Part shown: positions 41,836 through 50,471 of the stretch, one piece after another
Layout of the letters: each line of letters starts with the position of its first letter
Position numbering within the stretch: the stretch's first letter is position 1
From: Dehalococcoidia bacterium
Lineage (GTDB): Bacteria; Chloroflexota; Dehalococcoidia; DSTF01; JACRBR01
Length of the DNA stretch: 64,000 nt
Assembly: GCA_021462855.1 (NCBI GenBank)
Contig: JAJTXQ010000049.1
Coordinates: forward strand, 62,001-126,000
Direction: 5' to 3'
Made by a program: the position numbers and the translations under genes
The notes under the pieces: generated by a model
Told to the model about the DNA's origin: nothing
Seen by the model: only the letters and a program-made list of their open reading frames with translations
Databases searched by the model: none

Positions 41836-43797
41836 ATGCGAGATACCGCGCGCGAGCCACGCTACGCGCAGCCGTTGCCCGCGAGCGACGGGCGGCGGGG
41901 CTGGCGCCTGACGATGGGCGCAAACGTCGTGCCGGGCGGCGTCGCGTTCCGCGTCTGGGCGCCGGAAGCGCCATCGGTCGATGTCGATCTGGGTGAGGTG
42001 TCGTTTGCGCTGGCGCGCGACGAGCACGGCGCGTGGTCCGGTCTCGTGCCCGATACGGCGGCGGGTACGCGCTATCGCTACCGCGTCGGCGAGCGGGGGG
42101 CGTTCCCGGACCCGTACTCGCGTTTCCAGCCCGAGGGTCCGCACGGGCCGTCGGAGGGCGTTGATCCGGACGCGTACGCGTGGCGCGACGCCGGCTGGCG
42201 CGGGCTCCGCGCGGACGGGCTCGTCATCTACGAGTGCCACGCCGGCACGCACACCGCGGAGGGCACGTTCGATGCGCTTGCCGGCGACATGGACGCGCTG
42301 CACGAACTCGGCGTCAACGCCATCGAGCTGATGCCTGTGGCCGACGTTCCGGGGACGCGCAACTGGGGGTACGACGGCGTCAACCTGTTCGCGCCGTCGC
42401 GGAACTACGGCGGGCCGGAGGCGCTGCGCCGGCTCGTCGACGCGGCGCACGCGCGCGGCATCGGCGTGATCCTCGATGTGGTGTACAACCACCTCGGGCC
42501 GGACGGTAACTACCTGGCGCAGTTCACGCCGGGCATCCTGACGGACCGTTACCAGACGCCGTGGGGCGACGCGGTGAACTACGACGGGCCGGGCAGCGAG
42601 ATCGTGCGGCGGTACGTGCTGGACAACGCGCGGTACTGGCTGGCGGAGTACCACATCGATGGTCTGCGTCTCGACGCGACGTTCGCGATCCACGACCGCT
42701 CGCCGAAGCACATTCTTGCCGAGATCTCGGAGGAGGCGCGCCGTTGCGCCGGGCGCGACGTGGTGCTGATCGCCGAGACGCATGAAAACGACCGCCGGTA
42801 CGTCGAGCCGGTGCAGGGCGGCGGGTACGGGTTCGACGCGGTGTGGTGCGACGACTTCCATCACGCGGCGCACACGGCGGCGAGTCACGAGCGCAGCGGG
42901 TACTACGCCGACTACGCCGGCACCACGGAGGAGCTCGCGCGCGTGATCAATCGCGGCTGGCTGTTCGAAGGCGAACGGGCAGAGCATCTGGGCGCGATGC
43001 GCGGGACGCCGTCGGACGGGCTTGCGGCGTCGAACTTCGTGTACTTCCTGCAGAACCACGACCAGGTGGGGAACCGCGCGTTCGGGCGCCGGCTCTCGCA
43101 CCTCATCGGCGCGGCGGAGCAGAAGCCATGGTCGGCCCTGCTGCTGCTGTTGCCGTACACGCCGATGATCTTCGCCGGTGAGCCATGTGTGGCGTCGTCG
43201 CGGTTCTACTACTTCACCGACCACAACGAGGAGCTCGGCCGCGCGGTGACCGAGGGACGGCGGCACGAGTTCGCGTCATTCGCGGCGTTCGCGGACGAGG
43301 AGCGTCTGCGGGAGATCCCGGATCCGCAGGCCATCGAGACGTTCCTCGCGTCGAAGCTGAACCTGCACGAGCGGCACGAGGGCGCCGGTCAGCAGATGTG
43401 GTCGCTGTACCGCGAGCTGCTCGCGCTCCGCCGCTCCGACGACGTGCTCCGGCACGGCGACCGCTCGCGCATGACGGCGATCGCCGCGTCGGAGCGGCTG
43501 CTGCTGGTGCACCGCTGGCGCGGGCGCGAGCAGCGCCTGCTGGTGCTCAACACCGGCATGGCGCTCGACGAGCCGCCGATGCAGGCGGGTGTGCCGGGGC
43601 GGCTGGCGCGGATGCGGTGGCGCTGCCTGATCTCGACCGATGAGCGGCGGTTCGGCGGCAGCGGAGACACCGCGCGCCTGGACGAGCGGATGCTATCGCT
43701 GCCGGCGCACAGCGCGGTGCTGTTCGCCGCACGGGCGCGGCTGCCGCTGCTCGGGCGCGCCGGACCGCTGCTCGAACGGATGCGCCGCAGCCGCTAA
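41836..43797 (+). CDS. treZ: Malto-oligosyltrehalose trehalohydrolase
   Basis: The 653-residue GH13 enzyme releases trehalose from maltooligosyl trehalose. After an N-terminal beta-domain (about 20-105), IYECHAGTHTAEGTFDAL and GTRNWGYDGVNLFAPS match TreZ. The catalytic residues are D280 (DGLRLDATFAIHD), E314 (LIAETHEND) and D409 (FLQNHDQVGNRAFG). The ASSRFYYFTDHNEELGRAVTEGRRHEF segment is specific for TreZ rather than for branching enzyme. No treY is present nearby. TAGACT lies six bases before the ATG and there is no Shine-Dalgarno, so the transcript is probably leaderless. Confidence 0.9.
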   Translation: MRDTAREPRYAQPLPASDGRRGWRLTMGANVVPGGVAFRVWAPEAPSVDVDLGEVSFALARDEHGAWSGLVPDTAAGTRYRYRVGERGAFPDPYSRFQPEGPHGPSEGVDPDAYAWRDAGWRGLRADGLVIYECHAGTHTAEGTFDALAGDMDALHELGVNAIELMPVADVPGTRNWGYDGVNLFAPSRNYGGPEALRRLVDAAHARGIGVILDVVYNHLGPDGNYLAQFTPGILTDRYQTPWGDAVNYDGPGSEIVRRYVLDNARYWLAEYHIDGLRLDATFAIHDRSPKHILAEISEEARRCAGRDVVLIAETHENDRRYVEPVQGGGYGFDAVWCDDFHHAAHTAASHERSGYYADYAGTTEELARVINRGWLFEGERAEHLGAMRGTPSDGLAASNFVYFLQNHDQVGNRAFGRRLSHLIGAAEQKPWSALLLLLPYTPMIFAGEPCVASSRFYYFTDHNEELGRAVTEGRRHEFASFAAFADEERLREIPDPQAIETFLASKLNLHERHEGAGQQMWSLYRELLALRRSDDVLRHGDRSRMTAIAASERLLLVHRWRGREQRLLVLNTGMALDEPPMQAGVPGRLARMRWRCLISTDERRFGGSGDTARLDERMLSLPAHSAVLFAARARLPLLGRAGPLLERMRRSR

Positions 43798-43805
43798 CCT
43801 GAGCC

Positions 43806-45455
43806 ATGCCGCCGAAGGTCATCCTCATCGCGCTCGACGGCGCGACGTTCGACGTCATTGCGCCGCTCGTCGCGCAGGGGCGGCTGCCCGCGTTTGCGCG
43901 GCTGATCGAGGAAGGCGCCTCCGGCGACCTTCGCTCGACGTACCCGGTGATCACGCCGCCGGCGTTCGCTTCGATCCTCACCGGGTGCAACCCGGGCAAG
44001 CACGGGGTGTTCGACTTCTTCAGCAGGCGCCGCGACAGCTACGACTTCGCGCCGTCGAACGGCGCGATGATCCGCGTCGAGCCGCTGCACCGGATCGCGT
44101 CGCGGAACGGGCTGCGCACCGGCGTGATGAACACGCCGATGACGTACCCGCCGGCGACGCTCGAGGGCGGCTTCGTCGTCGCGGGGCTGGAGACGCCGCC
44201 CGGCGCGGCGTACACGTCGCCGCCGGAGTTGCAGCAGGAGCTGGAGCGCGCGTGCGCGTACCGGATCGAGCTCGACCGGTGGTACCGCGAAGGCGAAGAG
44301 GAGGCGGAGATGGACGCGATCCTCGCGCTGGCGGAGACGCACCGGCGGGCGGCGCTGCACGTGATGCAGACGCGCGAGATGGACCTGTTCGTCGTGACGC
44401 TGCGGGCGCCCGACCACGCGCAGCACTACTTCTGGCGGTTTCAGGATCCGGGGCACCCGGCGTACGACGCGGCGAGCGCCGCGCGCTTCGGCGATTACGT
44501 TGCGCGCGCGTACGAGGCGTGCGACCGCGCGATCGCGGACATCGTTGCGGCGGCGGGCGACGAGGCGCATGTCGTCGTGGTCAGCGACCACGGATTCGGG
44601 CGCGAGACGAAGATGGTGCACCTGAGCAACTGGCTCGAGCGCGAGGGCTTTCTGCGGTTCCGCGCGGGACCGCTCGGGCGGCTGAAGAAGGCCGCGTTCC
44701 GGCTGGGGTTCACCGCCGACAACGTGATCCAGTTGCTCGGGCGGCTGCACCTGGAGCGGTTGTTCACCGGCGTCAGCCGCGAGGCGAAGGCCGGGGTGTT
44801 CAGCCGGCTCTTCCTGTCGTACGACGACATCGACTGGGGGCGGACGCAGGCATGGGCGCGCGGACAGATCGGGCAGATCTTCCTCAACGTGCGCGGACGT
44901 GAGCCGCAGGGCATCGTCGCACCGGGCGAGGAGTATCGCGCCGTGCGCGCACGGATCATCGAAGCGCTGGCGCGGCTGCGCGATCCGGAGACGGGCGAGC
45001 CGGTCGTCGACCGCTGCCACGTGCGCGAGGAGCTGTACGACGGCCCGGAGGCGGCGGCGGCGCCGGACATCGTCATCGACTGGAAGGACATGGAGTACTG
45101 GGCGTTCGACGTGATGACGGGCGGGCGCAAGATCATCGGGCCGAACCTGGCGACGCGGTCGGGCGGGCACCGGATGAACGGCATCTTCATCGCGCACGGG
45201 CCGAACGTCGCGCGCGGCGTGCGGGTTGAGGGCGCGGCGGTGTGCGATGTCGCGCCGGCCGTGCTGGCGCTGCTTGGCATCGCGCGGCCGGCGCACATGG
45301 ACGGGCAGACGCCCGCGGGCGTCCTGCGCGCGGGAGCCGAGGCATCGCCGGCGCAGGTGGCCAACGACGCGCCGTACGACACCGGGGCCGAGGCGTACAC
45401 GCCCGAGGAGGAAGCGGCGGTGCGCGAGCGGCTCCGCAAGCTCGGCTACCTGTAG
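43806..45455 (+). CDS. Alkaline-phosphatase-superfamily protein
   Basis: The 549-residue protein begins VILIALDGATFDVI, with the nucleophile region VITPPAFASILTGCNPGKHGVFDFF, LRAPDHAQHYFW, VVSDHGFGRE and a C-terminal SGGHRMNGIFIAHGP. These provide the usual Asp, Thr and His metal ligands of type I phosphodiesterase/phosphoglycerate-mutase-like enzymes. The substrate is unknown. TAACCT, which includes the treZ stop codon, lies five bases before the ATG. Confidence 0.85.
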   Translation: MPPKVILIALDGATFDVIAPLVAQGRLPAFARLIEEGASGDLRSTYPVITPPAFASILTGCNPGKHGVFDFFSRRRDSYDFAPSNGAMIRVEPLHRIASRNGLRTGVMNTPMTYPPATLEGGFVVAGLETPPGAAYTSPPELQQELERACAYRIELDRWYREGEEEAEMDAILALAETHRRAALHVMQTREMDLFVVTLRAPDHAQHYFWRFQDPGHPAYDAASAARFGDYVARAYEACDRAIADIVAAAGDEAHVVVVSDHGFGRETKMVHLSNWLEREGFLRFRAGPLGRLKKAAFRLGFTADNVIQLLGRLHLERLFTGVSREAKAGVFSRLFLSYDDIDWGRTQAWARGQIGQIFLNVRGREPQGIVAPGEEYRAVRARIIEALARLRDPETGEPVVDRCHVREELYDGPEAAAAPDIVIDWKDMEYWAFDVMTGGRKIIGPNLATRSGGHRMNGIFIAHGPNVARGVRVEGAAVCDVAPAVLALLGIARPAHMDGQTPAGVLRAGAEASPAQVANDAPYDTGAEAYTPEEEAAVRERLRKLGYL

Positions 45456-45456
45456 C

Positions 45457-46833
45457 TCAGGCGATCGGCGTGCCGATCATCCCGGGCGGGACCGCGACGC
45501 CCATGCGCGCGAGCACCGTCGGGCCGACGTCGGTGATGCGCAGGCCGTCACGCTCGCCCGGCACGATGCCGGGTCCGCGCATGATGAAGATGCCGTGCTG
45601 GGCATGGTTCGCGTCGTCGGGGCCCGTGTCGTTCTCGAACGTGTAGACGCTGTCCGTGCCGAGCGATCCGACGGAGCGCCAGTTGAGGTCGCCGAAGTAG
45701 ACGATCAGGTCGGGCGCGACGTTGTTCGTCGCGCGGTAAATTTGCTCGGGCTTAAACACGCGCGTGCCCATGGGCGCGCCCTCGTGGTCGGGGAGCGCGG
45801 TGAGCTTCGTCGCGATCTCGTCGCGGACGGCGTCGTAGTCGCCGCTGTCGACGGTGCCGTCGGGCTCGCGGCCGCGGACGTTGAGGAACACGCGGGCGTA
45901 GTAGCCGCCGTCGCTCCAGGCGATGGTGCGCGCCCAGTCGACGAGATCGACGGAGAACGGCGTCGGGCTCGTCACATCCTGTTTCAGCGCGAGGTAGCCT
46001 TCGCGGCGGAGCCATTCGTTCACACAGACGCCGCCGATCATCCGCTTGGCGCCGTGGTCTGACATGATGATGACCGTGGCGCCGGTATCGAGCGACGCCA
46101 GCGTGCGGCCCACCTCCTCATCCATCGCCATGTAGTAGTCGCGGACGGCGCGCTGGTAGGGGTTGCCCGGTTCGTGCTTCGGGTGGGTCTCGTCGAAGTA
46201 TTTCCAGAAGCCGTGGTGGACCCGGTCGACACCGATCTCGACCATCATCGCGAAGTCCCACGGCTTGGTGGCGAGGAAGTGGCGGAAGAGCGCGAAGCGG
46301 CGGCGCGCCATGTCGTGCGCGGCATCGAGGACGCGCTGCTTGTCCTCGGTGCGGAAGTCATCGACGTCGATCGCGTAGTCGCCGACGGTCGCCTCGATTT
46401 CGGACTTGAGCTCAGGCGGGTAGGTGTACTCGCTCTCTGTGCTCGGCGTGAGGAAGCAGCCGACGCGCAGCCCTTCGACCGGGCGTGGCGGGTACGCCGG
46501 GGGCACGCCGACGAGGATCGATTGGCGCCCGGTGCGCCCGAGCACGTCCCACACGGCGTCCTCGCGGACGAGGTTGGCGTTCGCCATGGCGAGGCCCTCG
46601 TACGAATGGTCCCTGCGGTTACGGAAGCCGTAGATGCCGAGCTGGCCGGGGTCGCGGCTGGTCATCGCGCAGGCCCAGGCGGGGACGGTGATCGCCGGCA
46701 CGACGCTCTCGAGCCGGCCCCACGCGCCCTCCGCGCGCAGCCGGCTGATGTTCGGGAGATCGGCGGCGAACCGGTCGAAGACGAGCTCCGGCGCCGCGCA
46801 GTCGAGGCCGATGATGACGGCGCGGTGCGTCAT
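45457..46833 (-). CDS. Alkaline-phosphatase-superfamily protein, paralogue
   Basis: The 458-residue protein is a paralogue of the convergent gene at 43806: VIIGLDCAAPELV, VPAITVPAWACAMTSRDPGQLGIYGF, IGVDRVHHGFW, IIMSDHGAKRM and a C-terminal NHAQHGIFIMRGP. It also has FLNVRGREPDGTV, shared almost exactly with FLNVRGREPQGIV in the other protein. The two genes end one base apart. TATGCT (46904 down to 46899) is a likely -10 with a leader of about 55 bases. Confidence 0.85.
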   Translation of the reverse strand: MTHRAVIIGLDCAAPELVFDRFAADLPNISRLRAEGAWGRLESVVPAITVPAWACAMTSRDPGQLGIYGFRNRRDHSYEGLAMANANLVREDAVWDVLGRTGRQSILVGVPPAYPPRPVEGLRVGCFLTPSTESEYTYPPELKSEIEATVGDYAIDVDDFRTEDKQRVLDAAHDMARRRFALFRHFLATKPWDFAMMVEIGVDRVHHGFWKYFDETHPKHEPGNPYQRAVRDYYMAMDEEVGRTLASLDTGATVIIMSDHGAKRMIGGVCVNEWLRREGYLALKQDVTSPTPFSVDLVDWARTIAWSDGGYYARVFLNVRGREPDGTVDSGDYDAVRDEIATKLTALPDHEGAPMGTRVFKPEQIYRATNNVAPDLIVYFGDLNWRSVGSLGTDSVYTFENDTGPDDANHAQHGIFIMRGPGIVPGERDGLRITDVGPTVLARMGVAVPPGMIGTPIA

Positions 46834-46898
46834 GCTTCGTGCCGCGGCAGCAGGCGGAGTGGGTGGAACTTCACAGGCATCCTCGGGCTACCGGGAGA

Positions 46899-46904
46899 GC
46901 ATAG
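46899..46904 (-). promoter_or_regulatory. -10 element of minus-strand phosphatase gene
   Basis: Read on the minus strand, TATGCT lies about 65 bases before the ATG at 46833, in the divergent gap with the exonuclease gene. Confidence 0.35.
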
Positions 46905-46964
46905 CATCCCGGCGCGCGGGTGAGCGTTGTACCATGAGCGACCGCGGCGGGGAGGACGCGCGGC

Positions 46965-47861
46965 ATGGGTTCGCGCGCAGGCCTTCGTGTGCACCTGGTC
47001 GACGGGACGTACGAGCTGTTCCGGCATTACTTCGCGGTGCCGTCCCATCGCACGGCCGACGGCGCGGAGGCCGGCGCGATGCGCGGCGTGCTGAACTCGC
47101 TCGTCGCGCTGCTGGGCGAAGGCGCAACGCACGTCGGCGTGGCGACAGACCACGTCATCGAATCGTTCCGCAACGACCTGTGGGCCGGATACAAGACGGG
47201 CGCCGGCATCGCGCCGGACCTGCTGGCGCAGTTCACGCCGCTCGAGGACGCGCTGCGCGAGCTCGGCCTCGCGGTGTGGGCGATGGTCGAGCACGAGGCC
47301 GACGACGCGCTGGCGGCGGGGGCGCGGCAGGCGTCGGCGTACGCGAGCCAGGTGCTGATCTGCACGCCGGACAAGGACCTCGCGCAGTGCGTGGATGGCG
47401 CGCGCGTGGTGCAGTTCGACCGGCGCAAGAACGCCGCGCTCGACGACGCCGGCGTGCTCGCGAAGTTCGGCGTGCCGCCGGCGTCGATCGCCGATTACCT
47501 CGCGCTTGTCGGCGACGCGGCCGATGGTTACCCGGGACTTCCCGGGTGGGGCGCGAAGTCGGCGGCGGCGATCCTGCGCGCGTACGGCCACATCGAGGCG
47601 GTCCCGGAGCGGGCGTCGGAGTGGAGCGTGGCGCTCCGCGGCGGGCACGTGCTTGCGGCGACGCTGCGGGACCGGCGGGACGAGGCGTTGCTGTTCAAGG
47701 ACCTCGCCACCTTGCGGACGGACATCGACATCGACGCGTCGGAGGAGCGGCTGCGGTGGCGGGGGCCGGGGCCGGGGTTCCGCGCGCTGGCGGAGCGGCT
47801 CGGGTCGCCGGGGCTTGCGCAGCGCGCCGAGGCGGCGGCCGTGGCGCGCGGGTGCGCGTGA
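46965..47861 (+). CDS. Stand-alone 5'-3' exonuclease (flap nuclease family)
   Basis: The 298-residue protein matches the 5'-3' exonuclease domain of DNA polymerase I: VHLVDGTYELFRHYFA, VEHEADDALAAGA, LICTPDKDLAQCV and the helix-hairpin-helix region GDAADGYPGLPGWGAKSAAAIL. The acidic metal ligands are in place. No polymerase domain is attached. It would remove RNA primers or flaps. GGGGAGGA precedes ATG 46965. Confidence 0.9.
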   Translation: MGSRAGLRVHLVDGTYELFRHYFAVPSHRTADGAEAGAMRGVLNSLVALLGEGATHVGVATDHVIESFRNDLWAGYKTGAGIAPDLLAQFTPLEDALRELGLAVWAMVEHEADDALAAGARQASAYASQVLICTPDKDLAQCVDGARVVQFDRRKNAALDDAGVLAKFGVPPASIADYLALVGDAADGYPGLPGWGAKSAAAILRAYGHIEAVPERASEWSVALRGGHVLAATLRDRRDEALLFKDLATLRTDIDIDASEERLRWRGPGPGFRALAERLGSPGLAQRAEAAAVARGCA

Positions 47862-47867
47862 TGGCGG

Positions 47868-48104
47868 TCAGTCGTCGATGTTCGCCTTCCAGCCGAGCCA
47901 GACCATCGCCGCGACGGCGGCGATGATCAGCGCGCCGGGAAAGAGCATGGCGTCGCCGAGCTCCGACCAGCGGTCAGCGGAGGACGCGCCTTCGCGGCTG
48001 ATGGCGCGCCAGGCCCCGTACGCCGCGGCCGCGGCGGCGCCGAGCGCCAGCGCGACGACCGCGAGCACGATGTTCTCGCGTCCCGAGCTCGATCCCTCGC
48101 TCAT
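47868..48104 (-). CDS. Small two-helix membrane protein of unknown function
   Basis: The 78-residue protein has two hydrophobic helices (about 13-32 and 52-70) joined by a charged loop (SREGASSADRWSELGD). I do not recognise a family. There is no Shine-Dalgarno, but TAGATT (48116 down to 48111) lies six bases before the ATG on its strand, as for other leaderless candidates here. Confidence 0.6.
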   Translation of the reverse strand: MSEGSSSGRENIVLAVVALALGAAAAAAYGAWRAISREGASSADRWSELGDAMLFPGALIIAAVAAMVWLGWKANIDD

Positions 48105-48142
48105 GGCGGCAATCTAGCACCGACGGCGGATGCGGGCACGTC

Positions 48143-48148
48143 TTGACA
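48143..48148 (+). promoter_or_regulatory. -35 element before DUF4389 gene
   Basis: A consensus TTGACA lies 56 bases before the DUF4389 ATG. A -10 at standard spacing is not convincing (TACACC at 48172 is 23 bases away). Confidence 0.35.
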
Positions 48149-48203
48149 CGCCGCCGGGGCAGGGCGCACAGTACACCCGTCCGTTGAAAGGCAGGGAGGT
48201 CAC

Positions 48204-48806
48204 ATGGCGGTTGCGACTGCAATGGCATCGGACGGCGGATCGGGCTACCCGATCGATCTCGACGTGTCATACCCGGAGAAGCTCAATCGCTGGCTGCCGC
48301 TGATCAAGTGGCTGCTCGCGATCCCGCACATGATCATCCTGTACGCGCTGAACCTGGCGGCGAGCGTGGTGACGTTCATCGCCTTCTTCGCGATTCTCTT
48401 CACCGCGAAATATCCCGAGGGCCTGTTCAGGTTCGTGCTGGGCGTGCAGCGGTGGCGGCTCAACGTCAACGTGTACACCAGCCTGCTGCGTGACGAGTAT
48501 CCGCCGTTCACGATGGACGCGGGCCAGTACCCGGCCGCGCTCGAGGTGCCGTACCCGGCGAACATGAACCGCTGGATGCCGCTCGTGAAGTGGCTGCTGG
48601 CTATCCCGCATTACATCGTGTTGTTGTTCCTGGGGATCGCGGTCGCCGTCACGACGGTCATCGCGTTCTTTGCGATCCTGATCACATCGTCGTATCCGCG
48701 CGGGCTGCATGGCTTCGCGGTGGGCGTCACGCGATGGAGCACGCGCGTGAACCTGTACGTGACGCTGATGACGGACGCGTACCCGCCGTTCAGCCTCGAC
48801 CCGTAG
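48204..48806 (+). CDS. DUF4389 membrane protein, two repeats
   Basis: The 200-residue protein contains two copies of the DUF4389 unit: a short strand (YPIDLDVSYPEKLNRW and YPAALEVPYPANMNRW), two transmembrane helices with KWLLAIPH and FFAILFTAKYPEGLFRF-like sequence, then VNVYTSLLRDEYPPF. The function of DUF4389 is not established. AGGGAGG precedes the ATG. It ends in a TAG that is in frame with the next DUF4389 gene. Confidence 0.85.
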   Translation: MAVATAMASDGGSGYPIDLDVSYPEKLNRWLPLIKWLLAIPHMIILYALNLAASVVTFIAFFAILFTAKYPEGLFRFVLGVQRWRLNVNVYTSLLRDEYPPFTMDAGQYPAALEVPYPANMNRWMPLVKWLLAIPHYIVLLFLGIAVAVTTVIAFFAILITSSYPRGLHGFAVGVTRWSTRVNLYVTLMTDAYPPFSLDP

Positions 48807-48815
48807 GAGCGCGCG

Positions 48816-49946
48816 ATCGGAGCCATCGCCGCAGACGCGCACTCGCTGCCACACCCCGTCACCTTCGACGTCGCGTACCCCGAGCGGCTGTCCCGCCGGC
48901 TGATCTTCGTCAAGTGGCTGGCGATCATCCCGCACCTGATCGCGCTGTACCTGCTGTTCGGCGTGGCGCAGATCCTGGCGGTGCTCGCGTGGTTCGCGAT
49001 CTTGTTCACCGGGCGCTATCCGCGCGCGTTCTTCCCGTTCACGTCGGGGGTGCTGCGCTGGGCGTCGAACGCGATGGCGTACGCGGCGCTGCTGCGGGAC
49101 GAGTATCCGCCGTTTGGCTGGGAGCCGGGCGATTATCCGCTCGACCTCGACATCCCGATGGCGGAGCGGCAGTCGCGGCTGCGGCTGTTCGTGCGCGGCG
49201 CGGCGATCATGCCGAACATCCTCGTGTTCACGTTCGTGCAGATCGCGTGGTTCGTGACGACGACGGTCGCGTGGTTCGCGATCCTGTTCAGCGGGCGCTA
49301 CCCGCGGGGGCTGTTTCGTTTCGGCGCCGGGGCGATGCGCTGGTACAACCGCCAGGCGGCGTACCTGTTCCTGCTGCGCGACGAATACCCGCCGTACAGC
49401 GTCAATGCCGGCGCGCGGCCCGGCAACGAGGCGCTGTCGGCGATCGTCGGCGCGCCGCTGTTCGCGCTGTACGTGGCGGCGAGCTTCGCGCCGGCGTTCG
49501 GGCTGCTGATGCCGGGCGAGGACACGACGCGCGTCGATGCCTCGGCGCTGGCGGACCCGGCGGCGCTCGAACGCCAGCGTCCTTCGGCGGGGGCGAACAA
49601 CCTGCGCATCACGCTCGAGGGTTACGACGATGACGCGTTCCCGCCCCCCGGCTCGGGCACGGTCATCGACAGCGACGCGCGGCTCGTGGCGTTCGACGTG
49701 CTGGTCGAGAAGACGGGCCGCTGGCCAGTGATGTACATGGCGTACCTGTTCGGCGTGGAGTCGTGCGAAGGCGAGCGGATCAGCGCGGACGTGTCGGCGA
49801 CGAGCGAAGGCGGGCCGGTGTTCGAGTTCTGGTGGACGGGCGGCAGCACGCCGGCCACGGTGTACTTCCAGCTGCCGGCCGGCGACGAGGTGTGTGAACT
49901 GACCTACCGGACCGGCGCCGGGTCGATCAACTTCGTGTTCGAGTAG
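48816..49946 (+). CDS. DUF4389 membrane protein with C-terminal extracytoplasmic domain, apparent AUC start
   Basis: From ATC 48816 the protein is 376 residues. Residues about 1-100 and 105-190 are two more DUF4389 repeats (VTFDVAYPERLSRRLIFVKWLAIIPH, then LLRDEYPPF). A further transmembrane helix and a soluble domain of about 140 residues with two cysteines follow (VESCEGERI, DEVCELTY). No ATG, GTG or TTG is in frame before the first repeat; the first is GTG 48963, inside a membrane helix. AGGAG (48805-48809) lies six bases before ATC 48816. Read-through of the TAG at 48804 is the alternative. Confidence 0.75.
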   Translation: MGAIAADAHSLPHPVTFDVAYPERLSRRLIFVKWLAIIPHLIALYLLFGVAQILAVLAWFAILFTGRYPRAFFPFTSGVLRWASNAMAYAALLRDEYPPFGWEPGDYPLDLDIPMAERQSRLRLFVRGAAIMPNILVFTFVQIAWFVTTTVAWFAILFSGRYPRGLFRFGAGAMRWYNRQAAYLFLLRDEYPPYSVNAGARPGNEALSAIVGAPLFALYVAASFAPAFGLLMPGEDTTRVDASALADPAALERQRPSAGANNLRITLEGYDDDAFPPPGSGTVIDSDARLVAFDVLVEKTGRWPVMYMAYLFGVESCEGERISADVSATSEGGPVFEFWWTGGSTPATVYFQLPAGDEVCELTYRTGAGSINFVFE

Positions 49947-49956
49947 CGGCCAGGTC

Positions 49957-49972
49957 CCGCGCGGCAGCGCGG
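49957..49972. terminator. Small hairpin between convergent genes
   Basis: CCGCGC and GCGCGG pair around GGCA between the convergent stops at 49946 and 49983. There is no T tract on either strand. Confidence 0.3.
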
Positions 49973-49982
49973 TGGCGCCGGG

Positions 49983-50378
49983 CTACTCGTCGGAGGCGAC
50001 GGCGTAGCGCTCTCCCTCGTCGGGGAGCGATGGTTCCTCGACGGCGGCCTTGAGGTTGGCGAGCGACTCGACGAGCGCGACTTCGTATCCCTGCCGTTGC
50101 ATGCCGAAGGTGATGATGCGGAACAGCGCGTGCTTCCAGCCGCCGGGGATGAGCGTCGCGGAGACCTCGGTGTGGTCTGGTTGTGGCGTGAGCCTGTACG
50201 TGAGCCGGCACGGCGTCCCGCCGATCGTCACGCGCAGGTCCATGCGCGACGGCGGATCGCGGCGCAGCACCTCGAATGTGCGGCCCTCGTACTCTGCGGC
50301 GCTGTCGAGATCACGCTCGATCGCGGCGAAGACTTCGGCCGGGGTCGCATGGATTGCGAATGCCTTTTCGATGTTCAT
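49983..50378 (-). CDS. SRPBCC/polyketide-cyclase-like protein
   Basis: The 131-residue protein starts MNIEKAFAIHATPAEVFAAIERDL and has a helix-grip pattern (RMDLRVTIGGTPCRLTYRLTPQPDHTEVSATLIP), typical of the SRPBCC superfamily that binds hydrophobic ligands. The ligand is unknown. CGGAGG precedes the ATG on its strand. Confidence 0.75.
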   Translation of the reverse strand: MNIEKAFAIHATPAEVFAAIERDLDSAAEYEGRTFEVLRRDPPSRMDLRVTIGGTPCRLTYRLTPQPDHTEVSATLIPGGWKHALFRIITFGMQRQGYEVALVESLANLKAAVEEPSLPDEGERYAVASDE

Positions 50379-50471
50379 GTGGCCTCCGCGCACGCGCGGC
50401 GGTTGGCGGCCACGCGCGCGTACCGAGATAATACGCGCGGCGCCGCGCGTTGTCTGCGGCTTGCGGGGGTC

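Noticed and set aside
48963..49946. GTG 48963 as the start of the second DUF4389 gene
   Set aside because: It would begin inside a transmembrane helix and discard about 49 residues that align with the DUF4389 repeat.
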